Shown here piece by piece: positions 41,349-50,540 of a stretch of DNA of 64,000 bases (positions are counted from its first letter, which is position 1; the number at the start of each line of letters is the position of its first letter). A program made the position numbers and the translations under genes. The DNA is from Mycolicibacterium austroafricanum (GTDB lineage: Bacteria > Actinomycetota > Actinomycetes > Mycobacteriales > Mycobacteriaceae): contig NZ_CACSIP010000023.1 in assembly GCF_902705885.1 (NCBI RefSeq), positions 1-64,000 of the forward strand, written 5' to 3'. The notes below the pieces were generated by a model. The model was not told the DNA's origin. It saw only the letters and a program-made list of their open reading frames with translations, and ran no database searches.

Positions 41349-41788
41349 GTGTCCACAGTAGCCTCCTCGACGGCGGGCAGGACCATCGCCGACCGGATCG
41401 TCTCGCGGTCCGCGTCGTCGATGCGGAAGACCCCGAAGCGGAATTTGTAGCCCCAGCGCGCTTTGTCCTCGATGAAGGCCAGCCGGTCGATCAGCGGCCG
41501 GATCGGGGCCGGCACACACTCCAGGAAGTCCACATTGCGCCGCCACGGCTGGAAGTCGGCCGAAACCTCGACCTGATAGGGCTCATCATCGGCGACCCGG
41601 CCGATCGCGGTGAACGCCTGCAACGGCGGACCGTCGGGGTGCGTCTCCCGCGGGGAGTAGAAAATGATCCAGTCGCCACGTGCCATCCTGCGCAGCATGT
41701 GCGGCTTGCCGTGATTGGCTTGTGTGAAGCGCCCCCGGACGCCGCGCTCGACATGGTCGCGGCTGACGGTGTTGATCCAGTTCGTCAT
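41345..41788 (-). CDS. EVE-domain protein (UPF0310)
   Basis: 147 residues: MTNWINTVSRDHVERGVRGR, FTQANHGKPHMLRRMARGDW, IIFYSPRETHPDGPPLQAFT, AIGRVADDEPYQVEV. PUA-like EVE fold, thought to bind modified bases in nucleic acid. First gene of a pair with pirin. Confidence 0.9.
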   Translation of the reverse strand: MTNWINTVSRDHVERGVRGRFTQANHGKPHMLRRMARGDWIIFYSPRETHPDGPPLQAFTAIGRVADDEPYQVEVSADFQPWRRNVDFLECVPAPIRPLIDRLAFIEDKARWGYKFRFGVFRIDDADRETIRSAMVLPAVEEATVDT

Positions 41789-41883
41789 GACCGAACGCTA
41801 TGCCCGACCGCCGACAACTCGCTGCGTCCGCTCGGCGGGCTGTGGACAACCCGTCAACGCGGTTGTGGATAGAGTTCGACAGC

Positions 41884-42153
41884 ATGGGCGACAGCGGGCT
41901 GACGGCAGAGCAACTGCGCATCACCACCTTCGAGAAGCCGCCGTGGCCGAAGCGGGGATATTCCGAGAAATCGGTGAACGACTTCCTCGCGTTGGCCGCA
42001 CGCAGGCTCGAGGGACGGGGGCATCTGTGCGCCGACGACATCCGCGCGGTGCGCTTCGACAAGGCGCCGTTGGGTAAGCGCGGTTACCACCCGCAGCAGG
42101 TCGACGCGGTGCTCGCCGAAATCGCCACGGCGATCGACCATCTCGACACGTGA
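41884..42153 (+). CDS. DivIVA-domain-like protein
   Basis: 89 residues from the ATG at 41884. Two copies of the short DivIVA-type motif: FEKPPWPKRGYSEKSVNDFL and FDKAPLGKRGYHPQQVDAVL. Such proteins occur widely in mycobacteria, often beside acyl-CoA carboxylase genes. The stop overlaps the carboxyltransferase start (GTGA). Confidence 0.85.
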   Translation: MGDSGLTAEQLRITTFEKPPWPKRGYSEKSVNDFLALAARRLEGRGHLCADDIRAVRFDKAPLGKRGYHPQQVDAVLAEIATAIDHLDT

Positions 42154-43727
42154 CGCCGGAGGTGGTCGGCCATGACGGTGTCCGCCCCGACCTGGCGGAG
42201 TTGCTGCGGCGACGCGCACTGACCCAGGACGCGGCGCGGCCCGACGCGGTGCAACGCCGACACGACCGTGGCGGTCGCACCGCCCGGGAGAACGTCGAAG
42301 ATCTCGTCGACCCCGGGTCCTTCGTCGAGTACGGCCGGTTCGCGATCGCCCCGCAGCGGATGCGCCGTGACATCGAGGACCTGATCACCCGCACTCCGGC
42401 CGACGGCCTGATCGCCGGCACCGCCCGGATCAACGGGGAACACTTCGGCGACGAGCGCTCGGCGTGCGCGGTGCTGTCCTACGACTACACCGTGCTCGCC
42501 GGGACGCAGGGCGCGTTGGGGCACCGCAAGAAGGACCGGCTCTTCGAGCTCATCGACCGGATGCGGCTGCCCACCGTGTTCTTCGCCGAAGGCGGCGGCG
42601 GCCGGCCGGGCGACACCGACTATCCGGTGGTATCCGCACTGGACACCCGCGCCTTCGCGCTGTGGGCCAAGCTGTCCGGGGTGGTGCCGCGGATCGCGGT
42701 GGTCAAGGGCCGATGCTTCGCCGGAAACGCCGTAATCGCAGGCGCTTCCGACCTGATCGTCGCGACCGCGGACGCGTCCCTGGGGATGGGTGGGCCGGCC
42801 ATGATCGCGGGCGGCGGGCTCGGCGAGGTGCCGCCCGACGAGGTCGGACCGATGTCGGTGCAGGAACCCAACGGCAACGTCGACGTCGTCGTCGCCGACG
42901 AAGCCGAGGCGGTTGCGGTGACCAAGCGCCTGCTCGGCTACTTCCAGGGATCGCTGACGGAGTGGACCGAGGCCGATCAGACCATGTTGCGCACCGCGGT
43001 GCCCGAGCGGGAGCGACGCGCCTACGACGTCGTCCCCATCATCGAGACGCTTGCCGACGAAGGATCGGTCACCCTGCTTCGGCGGCGCTTCGCCCGGGAG
43101 ATGGTCACGGCGCTCGTCCGTATCGAGGGCCGGCCCGTCGGCGTCATCGCCAACGACACCCGGTTCACCGCGGGGGCCATCACCGCTGCCGCCTCCGACA
43201 AGGCGGCGCGCTTCCTGCAGCTCTGCGACGCCTTCGGGCTACCCGTCGTATCTCTCATCGATTGTCCTGGCTACATGGTCGGCCCGGCGGCCGAGGCGGA
43301 GTCGCTGGTGCGGCGCGCATCACGAATGCTGGTCGCCGGCGCGGCACTTCGGGTTCCGATCATCGCGGTGGTCCTGCGCCGCGGATACGGGTTGGGAGCG
43401 CAGGCGATGGCCGGCGGCAGCCTGCACGAACCGGTGCTGACGGTCGCGTGGCCGGGAGCGCATCTGGGACCGATGGGCCTGGAGGGTGCGGTGCGGCTGG
43501 GCCTGCGCAAGGAACTCGACGTGATCACCGACGCCGACGAACGCGAGGCGCGGGTGCAGGCGGCCACGGCCGCCGCGCAGGAGAACGCGAAGGCCCTGAA
43601 TGCGGCGATGCTGTTCGAGATCGACGACGTCATCGACCCGGCGGAGACCCGCACGGTCATCGCCGCGACGCTCGCGGCGGCGGGGAAACCGGCGCCGTCA
43701 CGGGACCGGTTCGTCGACACCTGGTGA
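42150..43727 (+). CDS. Acyl-CoA carboxylase carboxyltransferase subunit
   Basis: 525 residues from GTG. N- and C-terminal crotonase-like halves: RENVEDLVDPGSFVEYGRFA, VLSYDYTVLAGTQGALGHRK, PTVFFAEGGGGRPGDTD, GRCFAGNAVIAGASDLIVAT, and in the second half GVIANDTRFTAGAITAAASD, LIDCPGYMVGPAAEAESLVR and GYGLGAQAMAGGS. Transfers carboxybiotin carboxyl to an acyl-CoA; substrate (acetyl, propionyl or longer) not resolved. No biotin-carboxylase partner nearby. Confidence 0.9.
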   Translation: MTPEVVGHDGVRPDLAELLRRRALTQDAARPDAVQRRHDRGGRTARENVEDLVDPGSFVEYGRFAIAPQRMRRDIEDLITRTPADGLIAGTARINGEHFGDERSACAVLSYDYTVLAGTQGALGHRKKDRLFELIDRMRLPTVFFAEGGGGRPGDTDYPVVSALDTRAFALWAKLSGVVPRIAVVKGRCFAGNAVIAGASDLIVATADASLGMGGPAMIAGGGLGEVPPDEVGPMSVQEPNGNVDVVVADEAEAVAVTKRLLGYFQGSLTEWTEADQTMLRTAVPERERRAYDVVPIIETLADEGSVTLLRRRFAREMVTALVRIEGRPVGVIANDTRFTAGAITAAASDKAARFLQLCDAFGLPVVSLIDCPGYMVGPAAEAESLVRRASRMLVAGAALRVPIIAVVLRRGYGLGAQAMAGGSLHEPVLTVAWPGAHLGPMGLEGAVRLGLRKELDVITDADEREARVQAATAAAQENAKALNAAMLFEIDDVIDPAETRTVIAATLAAAGKPAPSRDRFVDTW

Positions 43728-43769
43728 CGTGGGCGGACCCGGGGATGTCACCTGGCGGTGCGCCTCCGC

Positions 43770-44336
43770 TCAGTCGGGTCTCGTCTCGTAGCGCAGCAGG
43801 ACCGTGCCGCAGGGGAAGGTGCGGTTCTCCAACAGGCGCAGCGAGATCCAGGCCGGCAGTGTCGGGAAAAACGGTGTGCCGCCGCCCACGGCGGTGGGGG
43901 CGATCACGATCCTGAACTCGTCCACCAGTCCGGCTTGCACGATGGGTGCGGCCAGCGTCGCTCCAGCTACCTCCAACTGGCCCTCGGTTTCAGCTTTGAG
44001 CTTCGTCACCACCGCGACCGGGTCGCCGCGTTCCAGGCGGGAGTTCCAGTCGACGGACTCGAGGGTGCGAGAGAACACGACCTTGGGCATGTCGCGCCAG
44101 ATGTGCGCGAAGTCAACGATCAGCGGGGTGGCGTCGGGGGCCTCGTCGGCGGTCGGCCAGTACGCGGACATCAGGTCGTAAAGCCGCCGCCCGTAGAACG
44201 ACAGCGCGGTCTCCCGCTCGAAGTCGTTCCAGTATTGATGCAGTTCTTCGCTCGGATCGGACCAGTCGATGTTGCCTTGTGCGTCGGCGATGTATCCGTC
44301 GACCGACACGTTGAAGCCGTAGATCAGTTTGCCCAT
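43770..44336 (-). CDS. Dihydrofolate reductase/RibD C-terminal family protein
   Basis: 188 residues from the ATG at 44336. MGKLIYGFNVSVDGYIADAQ, GNIDWSDPSEELHQYWNDFE, ALSFYGRRLYDLMSAYWPTA and KVVFSRTLESVDWNSRLE fit the RibD C-terminal/DHFR-like fold; the C-terminal PTAVGGGTPFFPTLPAWISL is also typical. NADPH-dependent reductase of unknown substrate. Confidence 0.9.
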   Translation of the reverse strand: MGKLIYGFNVSVDGYIADAQGNIDWSDPSEELHQYWNDFERETALSFYGRRLYDLMSAYWPTADEAPDATPLIVDFAHIWRDMPKVVFSRTLESVDWNSRLERGDPVAVVTKLKAETEGQLEVAGATLAAPIVQAGLVDEFRIVIAPTAVGGGTPFFPTLPAWISLRLLENRTFPCGTVLLRYETRPD

Positions 44337-44538
44337 GCAGATCAGACTGCCCCGGAGGGCAATGCTCATCGCGACAACACACGGGCGACTACACCAGCGT
44401 AAGAAGTGGGGACGGTGCCGCCATGGCGCCTCTCGGCGAGTGGTCGCTCGTAGCGACTTGGTGGTTGGGGCCCGGGGCATGCCCGGCACCGTCGAGACAT
44501 AGAACGGCACCAGTCCCAGGGATATTCCGGGGCTCGCA

Positions 44539-44570
44539 CCCGCCGCCGACCCCCCGAGAGCGGCGGCGGG
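44539..44570 (-). terminator. Strong hairpin downstream of the whiB6-like gene
   Basis: Perfect 10-bp stem CCCGCCGCCG / CGGCGGCGGG with a 12-base loop, beginning 11 bp after the whiB6-like stop. No T-tract. Confidence 0.6.
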
Positions 44571-44580
44571 GCGGGGTCCG

Positions 44581-44874
44581 TCAGGCGGTTTCGGCGTAGT
44601 AGACGCGACGTTCACGGACGGGATAACCGTTGCGCTCGGCCAGCGACTGGAGCTGCCGCAGAGCAAACGTCCGTCCGCGGCCGGCCTCGGGCACGTAGAT
44701 GCCGGCCCAGAGCCCCTCGGCCCGGGGCAGTTCGCATGCTTCCCGTGCGCACATCCACCGCCGGGGGCACGCTCGGCAGATGACCTTCGCCTCGTCGTCG
44801 GCCGTTGTCGTCCACCGCTCCGGTTCCCGGGTGCATGCGCCGACCGGTGTTTCGTCCCACGGCTTCACGTTCAT
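44581..44874 (-). CDS. whiB6: WhiB-family iron-sulfur regulator, WhiB6-like
   Basis: 97 residues from the ATG at 44874 (GAGGAG upstream). The four [4Fe-4S] cysteines are in GACTREPERW, VICRACPRRWMCAREAC, followed by the WhiB turn GLWAGIY and basic tail (RERR). Its place at the ESX-1 border matches whiB6 of M. tuberculosis, which senses redox state and adjusts ESX-1 gene expression; the symbol rests on that position and family. Confidence 0.88.
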   Translation of the reverse strand: MNVKPWDETPVGACTREPERWTTTADDEAKVICRACPRRWMCAREACELPRAEGLWAGIYVPEAGRGRTFALRQLQSLAERNGYPVRERRVYYAETA

Positions 44875-45243
44875 CTGTTGTCGCTCCTCTGTGCGCTGGG
44901 GCGGCCGGTTCGCCGCGATGCGGGAAAGGTAACCGACAAACCATAGCGATGCAACAGTTACCGCAACGGAAACCGGTACGCGCCGGTGACCACCGGACCG
45001 ACATCGCACCGCCCGGGCGAGCGAACAACGACGCTCAACTGCGTATATGCGTCGCCAGAGGTCGCTGGGACCGGAGAAGAAAACCCAGCGATTTCTGTAG
45101 CGTTGACGCGGTTTCCCGACGCGACAAGGTGTAGCTTTGACGCGGAACCATGGCGGACTATCGGACCGAGCCGTAGCAGTGGCATGTCAGCTCGGTACGA
45201 TGTCCGCGCCGATCCGACCACACAGCACGAGGAATCCGGGTAG
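44875..45243. other. Divergent promoter region of whiB6 and the HTH gene
   Basis: About 370 bases without a gene. Both flanking genes are predicted regulators transcribed away from it. No operator was recognised with confidence. Confidence 0.5.
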
Positions 45244-45984
45244 ATGACCAACGCGGAGTCGATCGACGAATCGACCGACGCATTGGACCCCGGAATGGTC
45301 AGGGCGGGCGCGGCCGCAGCGGCACGCCGCCGAGAACTCGACATCAGCCAGCGCAGCCTCGCCGCGGACGGCATCATCAACGCCGGTGCGTTGATCGCGT
45401 TCGAGAAGGGCCGAAGCTGGCCGAGGGAACGGACCCGAGCAAAGCTGGAAGAGGTACTGCGCTGGCCGCCCGGCACCATCACCCGGCTGCGCAAGGGCGA
45501 GAGCCTGCGGCCCCGAGAACCCGTTGCTGCGCCGCCGGCCGCGACCGGTGGCGACGAGGTGTCGCTGATCGCGCAGGCGGTCATCACGGCGATCAGCACG
45601 TTCAACTCGACCGTCGCCGCGCTGCCGCCGACCGACGACCCCGCGTTCACCCCCCGCGTGACCGCCATCCTGTCGGATCTGCGTCAACTCGAGGCGGTCG
45701 CCGCGCGCGCGGCGCGGATCGGGAGGGTGACACCCGCGCTGATCAAGGCGCTGGGCACGGTCCGCAGCCTCTACGACGACCTGATGGTGCGCGCCGCGAC
45801 CGCGCCGCATGCCACGCTCGGTCAGCGGCTCTACGCCGCCCGCCGCGGCGCGAACCTGACAGTGCTCGAAACCGCCCAGGCAGCAGGAGTTTCCGAGGAG
45901 ACGATCCGGCAGGCCGAAGCGGAGGAACCGATCGCGGTGGCCGATGTCGGGGCCATCGAGGACCTGGTCACCCAGATCGCCTGA
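45244..45984 (+). CDS. Helix-turn-helix regulatory protein
   Basis: 246 residues. An XRE-like HTH lies at about residues 18-75 (RRRELDISQRSLAADGIINA, FEKGRSWPRERTRAKLEEVL), and a second HTH-like segment near the C-terminus (LGQRLYAARRGANLTVLETA, QAAGVSEETIRQAE). Alanine-rich helical middle. Located between whiB6 and the ESX-1 genes, so a role in ESX-1 control is plausible but not shown. Confidence 0.75.
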   Translation: MTNAESIDESTDALDPGMVRAGAAAAARRRELDISQRSLAADGIINAGALIAFEKGRSWPRERTRAKLEEVLRWPPGTITRLRKGESLRPREPVAAPPAATGGDEVSLIAQAVITAISTFNSTVAALPPTDDPAFTPRVTAILSDLRQLEAVAARAARIGRVTPALIKALGTVRSLYDDLMVRAATAPHATLGQRLYAARRGANLTVLETAQAAGVSEETIRQAEAEEPIAVADVGAIEDLVTQIA

Positions 45985-45993
45985 GCGCTGCGC

Positions 45994-47205
45994 TCAGGGC
46001 CGCTCGCGCGGCCGGCTGTCCCGCGTCGGGAAGTGCGACGCGAGGGCCGCGCAGATCTCGAGGAAACGGCGGCGGGTGGGTTGCGACATCTCGCGGGTTC
46101 CGTCGATCACGCCGCCGGGGCGCAGCTGGCCGTCGAACGGAACCTCGACCACCAGCTGTCCCTGACTCGAGAACTGTTGCGCGAGAATCGTCCTGGTGCG
46201 CTTGTCGGCATGACCGTCGGAGTCGTTGAGGACCACGATGGTGCGTTGCAGCAGGGTGGTCAGACCGCGGTTGGCCAGCCAGTCCAGCGTCTGCCCGGCC
46301 GCGGCTGCGCCGTCCACCCACGGCGTGGACACGACGACGAGCGCATCGAGGTCGCGCAGCACCTCCTGGGTGACGGGGGTGTCCATGGTCGAGCTGCAGT
46401 CGATGACCGAGATCGTGAAATGACGATCGAGGCGAGCAGTCGCCTCGCGGTAGATGGCCGGGTCGAGCACCCGCCGTCGTGCCGGGGTCGCCTCACCCGC
46501 GAGCACGAACAACCCGGCGGCGTTGTGGCCCACCCGGCTGCGCACATCGGCGAAGGTCTCCAGGTGCCGGTCGCCCGCCAGTTCCCAGAACGACCCCTGA
46601 GCCTTCGGGTCGACGCGGCTGCCGAGCTTGCCGAACGCGGTGTCGGCATCGACGGCGACCACCCGGTCGTCTTGGCGCAGCTCAGCGAGCACCGAGCCGA
46701 TGACGGCCGACACCGTCGTCTTCCCGGCGCCCCCCTTGCCCATCACGCCGATCTTGAAGTGGCCGCGCAGCGGTCCCCGGATCGCGGCCTCGAGATCGGC
46801 GAGCCGGCGCTCCTCCGGCGACGGCCCGAGGTTGACGAGGCCGAATGTGGCTTTGTACAGGGCCAACCGCCAGCCGCGGCCGGGGGCGGTCTTGCGGGTG
46901 GGGACCAACTCCTCGGCGCGGATCCGGTCGGCGTAGGACCCGGGTCCCGGGTCTGGATGGCCGGGCCACGGGGCGCCGCCGCGGTGCTGCTGCGGTGCGC
47001 CGGGTGGCGGCGGAGGCGGGGACGGCCGAGCGGGTTGCGGCCATCGCGCCGGCCGCGGCTGGTTCCAGCCTTCGGGACCCTGCGGGCCCGGTCGGCCGGC
47101 CGCGGGCGCCGCGGGTGAGGCGTGCTCGGAGGTGGGTTCGAAGTCGGAACCCTCGGGCCCCGTCCACCCCGGCTCTTGCCGCAATGCGTCATCGCGGTTG
47201 GTCAC
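45994..47205 (-). CDS. EspI-like MinD/ParA-type ATPase
   Basis: 403 residues from GTG (GGAGGAGAC upstream). Residues 1-95 are Pro/Gly-rich and disordered; then GVMGKGGAGKTTVSAVIGSV holds the deviant Walker A, RVVAVDADTAFGKLGSRVD the Walker A' region, ISVIDCSSTMDTPVTQEVL Walker B, and VVVSTPWVDGAAAAGQTLDW follows. Same architecture as espI at 60.4 kb, so a paralogue. Transcribed divergently from espE; EspI-type proteins down-regulate ESX-1 secretion at low ATP. Confidence 0.85.
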   Translation of the reverse strand: MTNRDDALRQEPGWTGPEGSDFEPTSEHASPAAPAAGRPGPQGPEGWNQPRPARWPQPARPSPPPPPPGAPQQHRGGAPWPGHPDPGPGSYADRIRAEELVPTRKTAPGRGWRLALYKATFGLVNLGPSPEERRLADLEAAIRGPLRGHFKIGVMGKGGAGKTTVSAVIGSVLAELRQDDRVVAVDADTAFGKLGSRVDPKAQGSFWELAGDRHLETFADVRSRVGHNAAGLFVLAGEATPARRRVLDPAIYREATARLDRHFTISVIDCSSTMDTPVTQEVLRDLDALVVVSTPWVDGAAAAGQTLDWLANRGLTTLLQRTIVVLNDSDGHADKRTRTILAQQFSSQGQLVVEVPFDGQLRPGGVIDGTREMSQPTRRRFLEICAALASHFPTRDSRPRERP

Positions 47206-47585
47206 AGCGTGTCTCCTCCGTGTGGTCCGTCGCGGGCGCTGCACCGTCCACTTCGGCTCAGCACCCGCAAGGCTAGCGGCCCGACAACCCGAGCAAACTG
47301 TCCACCGAGGCGTGCGCGACCCGGACAGTGACCGCCGTAGGACATGACCGGCGTCGGCCGACGGTATCGCGTCACGACGGCGTCCGACGGTCGGCTCGGC
47401 CCACGGTTGACCGTCCATGGGCGACAGAACATTTGCTGAGGCAGCGTAGTAACTGCTCCGAGAGGCAATCCGCATTGCTATTTGTGCCCTGCGGCGCCTC
47501 GTTGGTGCGTGCGGCCGCGGCCGAAATTGTGCACCGGAGGGGGTCTACCCGCTGGTACGCTCCCGATGGGAAGGGGTGTGCACGC
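47206..47585. other. Divergent promoter region at the ESX-1 5' border
   Basis: 380 bases between the EspI-like gene and espE, with no gene. Probably holds the main espE-operon promoter and upstream activator sites (PhoP/EspR-type control is known for ESX-1 elsewhere); I could not identify specific sites. Confidence 0.45.
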
Positions 47586-48788
47586 ATGGGTGTGTTCGAC
47601 GATGTCGAGGATATCGGCAAAGTCGCCAGAGATGTCGCCAGAGATGTCGCGGGCAGCCGCGCTCCGCTCGCATCGCCTGTCCTGGACGCCGGGCGGTTGC
47701 TGATCGCCGGGATGCGGAAGACCACGGGCTCGGGCACCCCCGAATCGGGCGAGCCGTTCAGGCACGGCGCGGTGCGGTTCACCGGGGCCGCAGAAACGGT
47801 GAGTTCGGCGCATCCGGGCGGAGAGTGGCAAGGGGCGGGCGCGGAGGCTTACGCGGCTACAAACCGCCGCCAGTCCGAGCACGCGATGTTGATGGCGGTG
47901 CTGGACCGCGACGTGCAGGCCGTGATCGCGCGGGAAGCCCATCAGGTGGCCCACCACCGCGCCAGGCTGGACGACCAGTCGGACCACCTGGGCAGCCTGA
48001 GCTACGCGACCTCCGCGATCGGCCGCATTCCCGGCGTCGGCGAGGCGATGAAGGCCGCTTTCGAGTTGTCCGCGGTGAAAATCGCCCTGGGTGTCTGTAG
48101 TGAGGAGCTTGATGAGCTCTCGCAGGAGGTCGGCGACAACGCCGCACAGCTGCAGCACCTCGCCGGCCGGTACTCGGCGCTGACACACAGGAAAGCGGCC
48201 CCGGTCGAACCCGACGGGTTGCCCGGACAGCCGTCATCCGAGGATCCGACGACGTCAGAGTCGACGGACCCCGCGGCTGATCAGCCTCTGCCGGTCGCGG
48301 ACCCGCCCCCGCCGACCGCTGCCGGGGCGACCGACCCCCCGCCGACCACCGACGTCGCCGGCGTGGCACCAGCCCCGGCCGGCGGACCTGCACAGCCCGA
48401 AACCGCACCCGTGATGCCGGCCGAGGCGATGTCGGGTATGTCGTCGGCATTCGGGCTCGTGGGCGGCATGATCGGGTCGATCGTCGCCCCGATGGCAGCC
48501 GTGATGACCGGGGTTGCAGGCGCCGTGAGCGAGTCGTTGTCGACGCTGACCGCGGCAGGCGGGCCCGACACCGATGGGTTGACCAGTGACGAGGTCGACG
48601 ATCGGATGCCCAACCGCGACCGGACGGACGACGGTGCGGACCGTGACGCCGCCGCGGCAGGCTCCGACGCCGGTGGCGTTCCGCCGGCCGGCGCAGCCGA
48701 CTCCCCAGGGCCGGCGCCGCCGCCGGCGGACAACCCGGCGCCCGAACGGCCGCCCGCACCCCCGGCCCCGACGAGACCGCCGCAATAG
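47586..48788 (+). CDS. espE: ESX-1 secretion-associated protein EspE
   Basis: 400 residues. N-terminal helical domain: MGVFDDVEDIGKVARDVARD, GEWQGAGAEAYAATNRRQSE (WxG-like turn with YxxxN), HRARLDDQSDHLGSLSYATS, IPGVGEAMKAAFELSAVKIA. The C-terminal half is Pro/Ala/Asp-rich with a membrane-like AFGLVGGMIGSIVAPMAAVM segment. Secreted ESX-1 substrate family that in fast growers affects conjugation and cell-surface function. First gene of the espEFGH group. Confidence 0.85.
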   Translation: MGVFDDVEDIGKVARDVARDVAGSRAPLASPVLDAGRLLIAGMRKTTGSGTPESGEPFRHGAVRFTGAAETVSSAHPGGEWQGAGAEAYAATNRRQSEHAMLMAVLDRDVQAVIAREAHQVAHHRARLDDQSDHLGSLSYATSAIGRIPGVGEAMKAAFELSAVKIALGVCSEELDELSQEVGDNAAQLQHLAGRYSALTHRKAAPVEPDGLPGQPSSEDPTTSESTDPAADQPLPVADPPPPTAAGATDPPPTTDVAGVAPAPAGGPAQPETAPVMPAEAMSGMSSAFGLVGGMIGSIVAPMAAVMTGVAGAVSESLSTLTAAGGPDTDGLTSDEVDDRMPNRDRTDDGADRDAAAAGSDAGGVPPAGAADSPGPAPPPADNPAPERPPAPPAPTRPPQ

Positions 48789-48804
48789 AGAGCAGGAGTT
48801 TCAT

Positions 48805-49155
48805 ATGTCCGGTGCCTCAGTGCAGGTCACCACCGCTCACCTTCGAGCCCTGGCCGCCAGACACGGCCTGGCGGCAGGCGAGTTCAGCCATGCCGGCGAC
48901 TCGGTGTTCGATGTGGATGCCGGCATCCGCGCATCACACGGCACCGTCGCATGGCCCACCGCGCGCGCCGTCGAGGCGATTCAGCAGGCGAGGCGCGATG
49001 CCGCAGCCAGCGTCGCAGATCAGTCGCGCTCCCTGGGTGACACCCTGACCGCTGCCGCCGGGTGTTACGAGACAACCGATTTCGAATCGGGACGGCACCT
49101 CGAGGAACTGGTGGGCCGCGAAGTGATGTCGCCGGCGCCGCGGCTGTGGCGATGA
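48805..49155 (+). CDS. espF: ESX-1 secretion-associated protein EspF
   Basis: 116 residues, EspC/DUF2580-like helical hairpin: VQVTTAHLRALAARHGLAAG, IRASHGTVAWPTARAVEAIQ and AASVADQSRSLGDTLTAAAG, then YETTDFESGRHL with a YxxxD/E secretion-type motif. AGGAG precedes the ATG. Secreted partner of EspE. Overlaps espG by 4 bp. Confidence 0.87.
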   Translation: MSGASVQVTTAHLRALAARHGLAAGEFSHAGDSVFDVDAGIRASHGTVAWPTARAVEAIQQARRDAAASVADQSRSLGDTLTAAAGCYETTDFESGRHLEELVGREVMSPAPRLWR

Positions 49156-50021
49156 CGGCCGGCGCGTTCTTCGGAGACGGTGAGCCCACCCACTACGACG
49201 ACGTGGTCGGAGTGGAGGTGACCATCGACGGCATGCTGGTCATCGCCGACCGCCTCCATCTCGTGGACTTCCCGCTGTCCCTGGGTATCCGGCCGAACAT
49301 CCCCTACGAAGACCAGCGCACGATCGTGTGGGACCAGGTGACCAGGGACTTGACCGCGCAGGGGATTCTCACCGCGTTCGGCGACCCGCATCCGGAGGTC
49401 GCTGCAATGGTCGACGCGCTGAGCAGGCCCGACCGAACCCTGGACTGCCGTTGGTGGCGACGCGACGTGGGTGGCAAAATGGTGCGCTTCGTGGTGTGTC
49501 GCAAGGGGGAACGTCATGTCGTCGCCGCGCGCGATGAGGACATGCTGGTGCTGCAGCGGGTGGCTCCGCAGGTCGGTCTGTCGGCCATGGTGAATGTGGT
49601 CGTCGGTGATGCGACCGCGGCGGAGGTCGAACCGCTCACCGGTATCGCGGCGAAGCTGGCGGAAGCGCGCACCGCTGATCAACTCGGAAAGTACGGCTTG
49701 CCGTTGTCGTCGGCCCGGATCTACGCCGACGCGACGGCGAACCCGGACAGCTGGGTGGAGATCACCGCCAACGAGCGCCACCCCGGCGGGACGTACTCGC
49801 AGGCCGGGGTGGGTGCCGGGGTTCTCGATTCAGCACACGGCAGAATCGTGTCGATCCCGCGTCGGGTCAACGGGGAGCTGTACGGCAGCTTCCTGCCTGG
49901 GACGCCGGAGAACCTGCAACGGGCCCTGGACGGGCTCATGGATTTCCTCCCGTCCGGAACCTGGTTCGACCGCCATGTCACAGCCGACGCCGGCGAGCCC
50001 GACGCTTCGTTCCCGGACTGA
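49152..50021 (+). CDS. espG1: ESX-1 PE/PPE-specific chaperone EspG1
   Basis: 289 residues. GVEVTIDGMLVIADRLHLVD, FPLSLGIRPNIPYEDQRTIV, RTLDCRWWRRDVGGKMVRFV, LSAMVNVVVGDATAAEVEPL and FDRHVTADAG match EspG, the cytosolic chaperone that binds the tip of PE-PPE dimers and delivers them to the secretion machine. Expected client: PE35-PPE68 encoded at 57.9-59.5 kb. Confidence 0.92.
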   Translation: MTAGAFFGDGEPTHYDDVVGVEVTIDGMLVIADRLHLVDFPLSLGIRPNIPYEDQRTIVWDQVTRDLTAQGILTAFGDPHPEVAAMVDALSRPDRTLDCRWWRRDVGGKMVRFVVCRKGERHVVAARDEDMLVLQRVAPQVGLSAMVNVVVGDATAAEVEPLTGIAAKLAEARTADQLGKYGLPLSSARIYADATANPDSWVEITANERHPGGTYSQAGVGAGVLDSAHGRIVSIPRRVNGELYGSFLPGTPENLQRALDGLMDFLPSGTWFDRHVTADAGEPDASFPD

Positions 50022-50036
50022 GAAAGGCGATACACG

Positions 50037-50540
50037 GTGGCCGTACCCCCGCCCGGTGATTCCCCTCCCGAGGAGGTGAATCACGACGACCTGGCGGCGC
50101 TGGACTTCGGCGTCGTCGGTGACGGCGCGGGCGAGACGGACCTCGGGGCGATCCTCGGGGGGTACGGCTCCGGCGGTGCGGCCGAGGCCGCGGAACACGA
50201 CGACGATGCGACGCCCACCTTCACGGTCACCAACCCGCCCGGAACGGTGACGGTGACTACCTACCTGGACGGACGGGTGCACCAGATCGAGCTGTCGCCG
50301 AAGGCGGCCGCGATGGCCGAGGCCGCCCTCGCCGAGGAGATCGTTCTCGTCGCCGATCTGGCCACCCGGGATGCAAGATCAGCCCAGTACACCTTCATGC
50401 TGGACGGCATGCGAGAACAGGGACACGACAACGTGGCCACCCGAGACTTTCTGAACCGTGATCTCGATCTGCCCACTCCGGAACAGGCGCGGGCCGCAAG
50501 GGCCGAACTGTTCACTACCCGCTATGCAGGTGAGGAATGA
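50037..50540 (+). CDS. espH: ESX-1 associated protein EspH
   Basis: 167 residues, acidic N-terminus (PPPGDSPPEEVNHDDLAALD), then PTFTVTNPPGTVTVTTYLDG, RVHQIELSPKAAAMAEAALA and ARSAQYTFMLDGMREQGHD. Cytoplasmic; in other mycobacteria needed for handling EspE/EspF, probably as chaperone. GTG start; its last 4 bp overlap eccA1. Confidence 0.87.
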   Translation: MAVPPPGDSPPEEVNHDDLAALDFGVVGDGAGETDLGAILGGYGSGGAAEAAEHDDDATPTFTVTNPPGTVTVTTYLDGRVHQIELSPKAAAMAEAALAEEIVLVADLATRDARSAQYTFMLDGMREQGHDNVATRDFLNRDLDLPTPEQARAARAELFTTRYAGEE

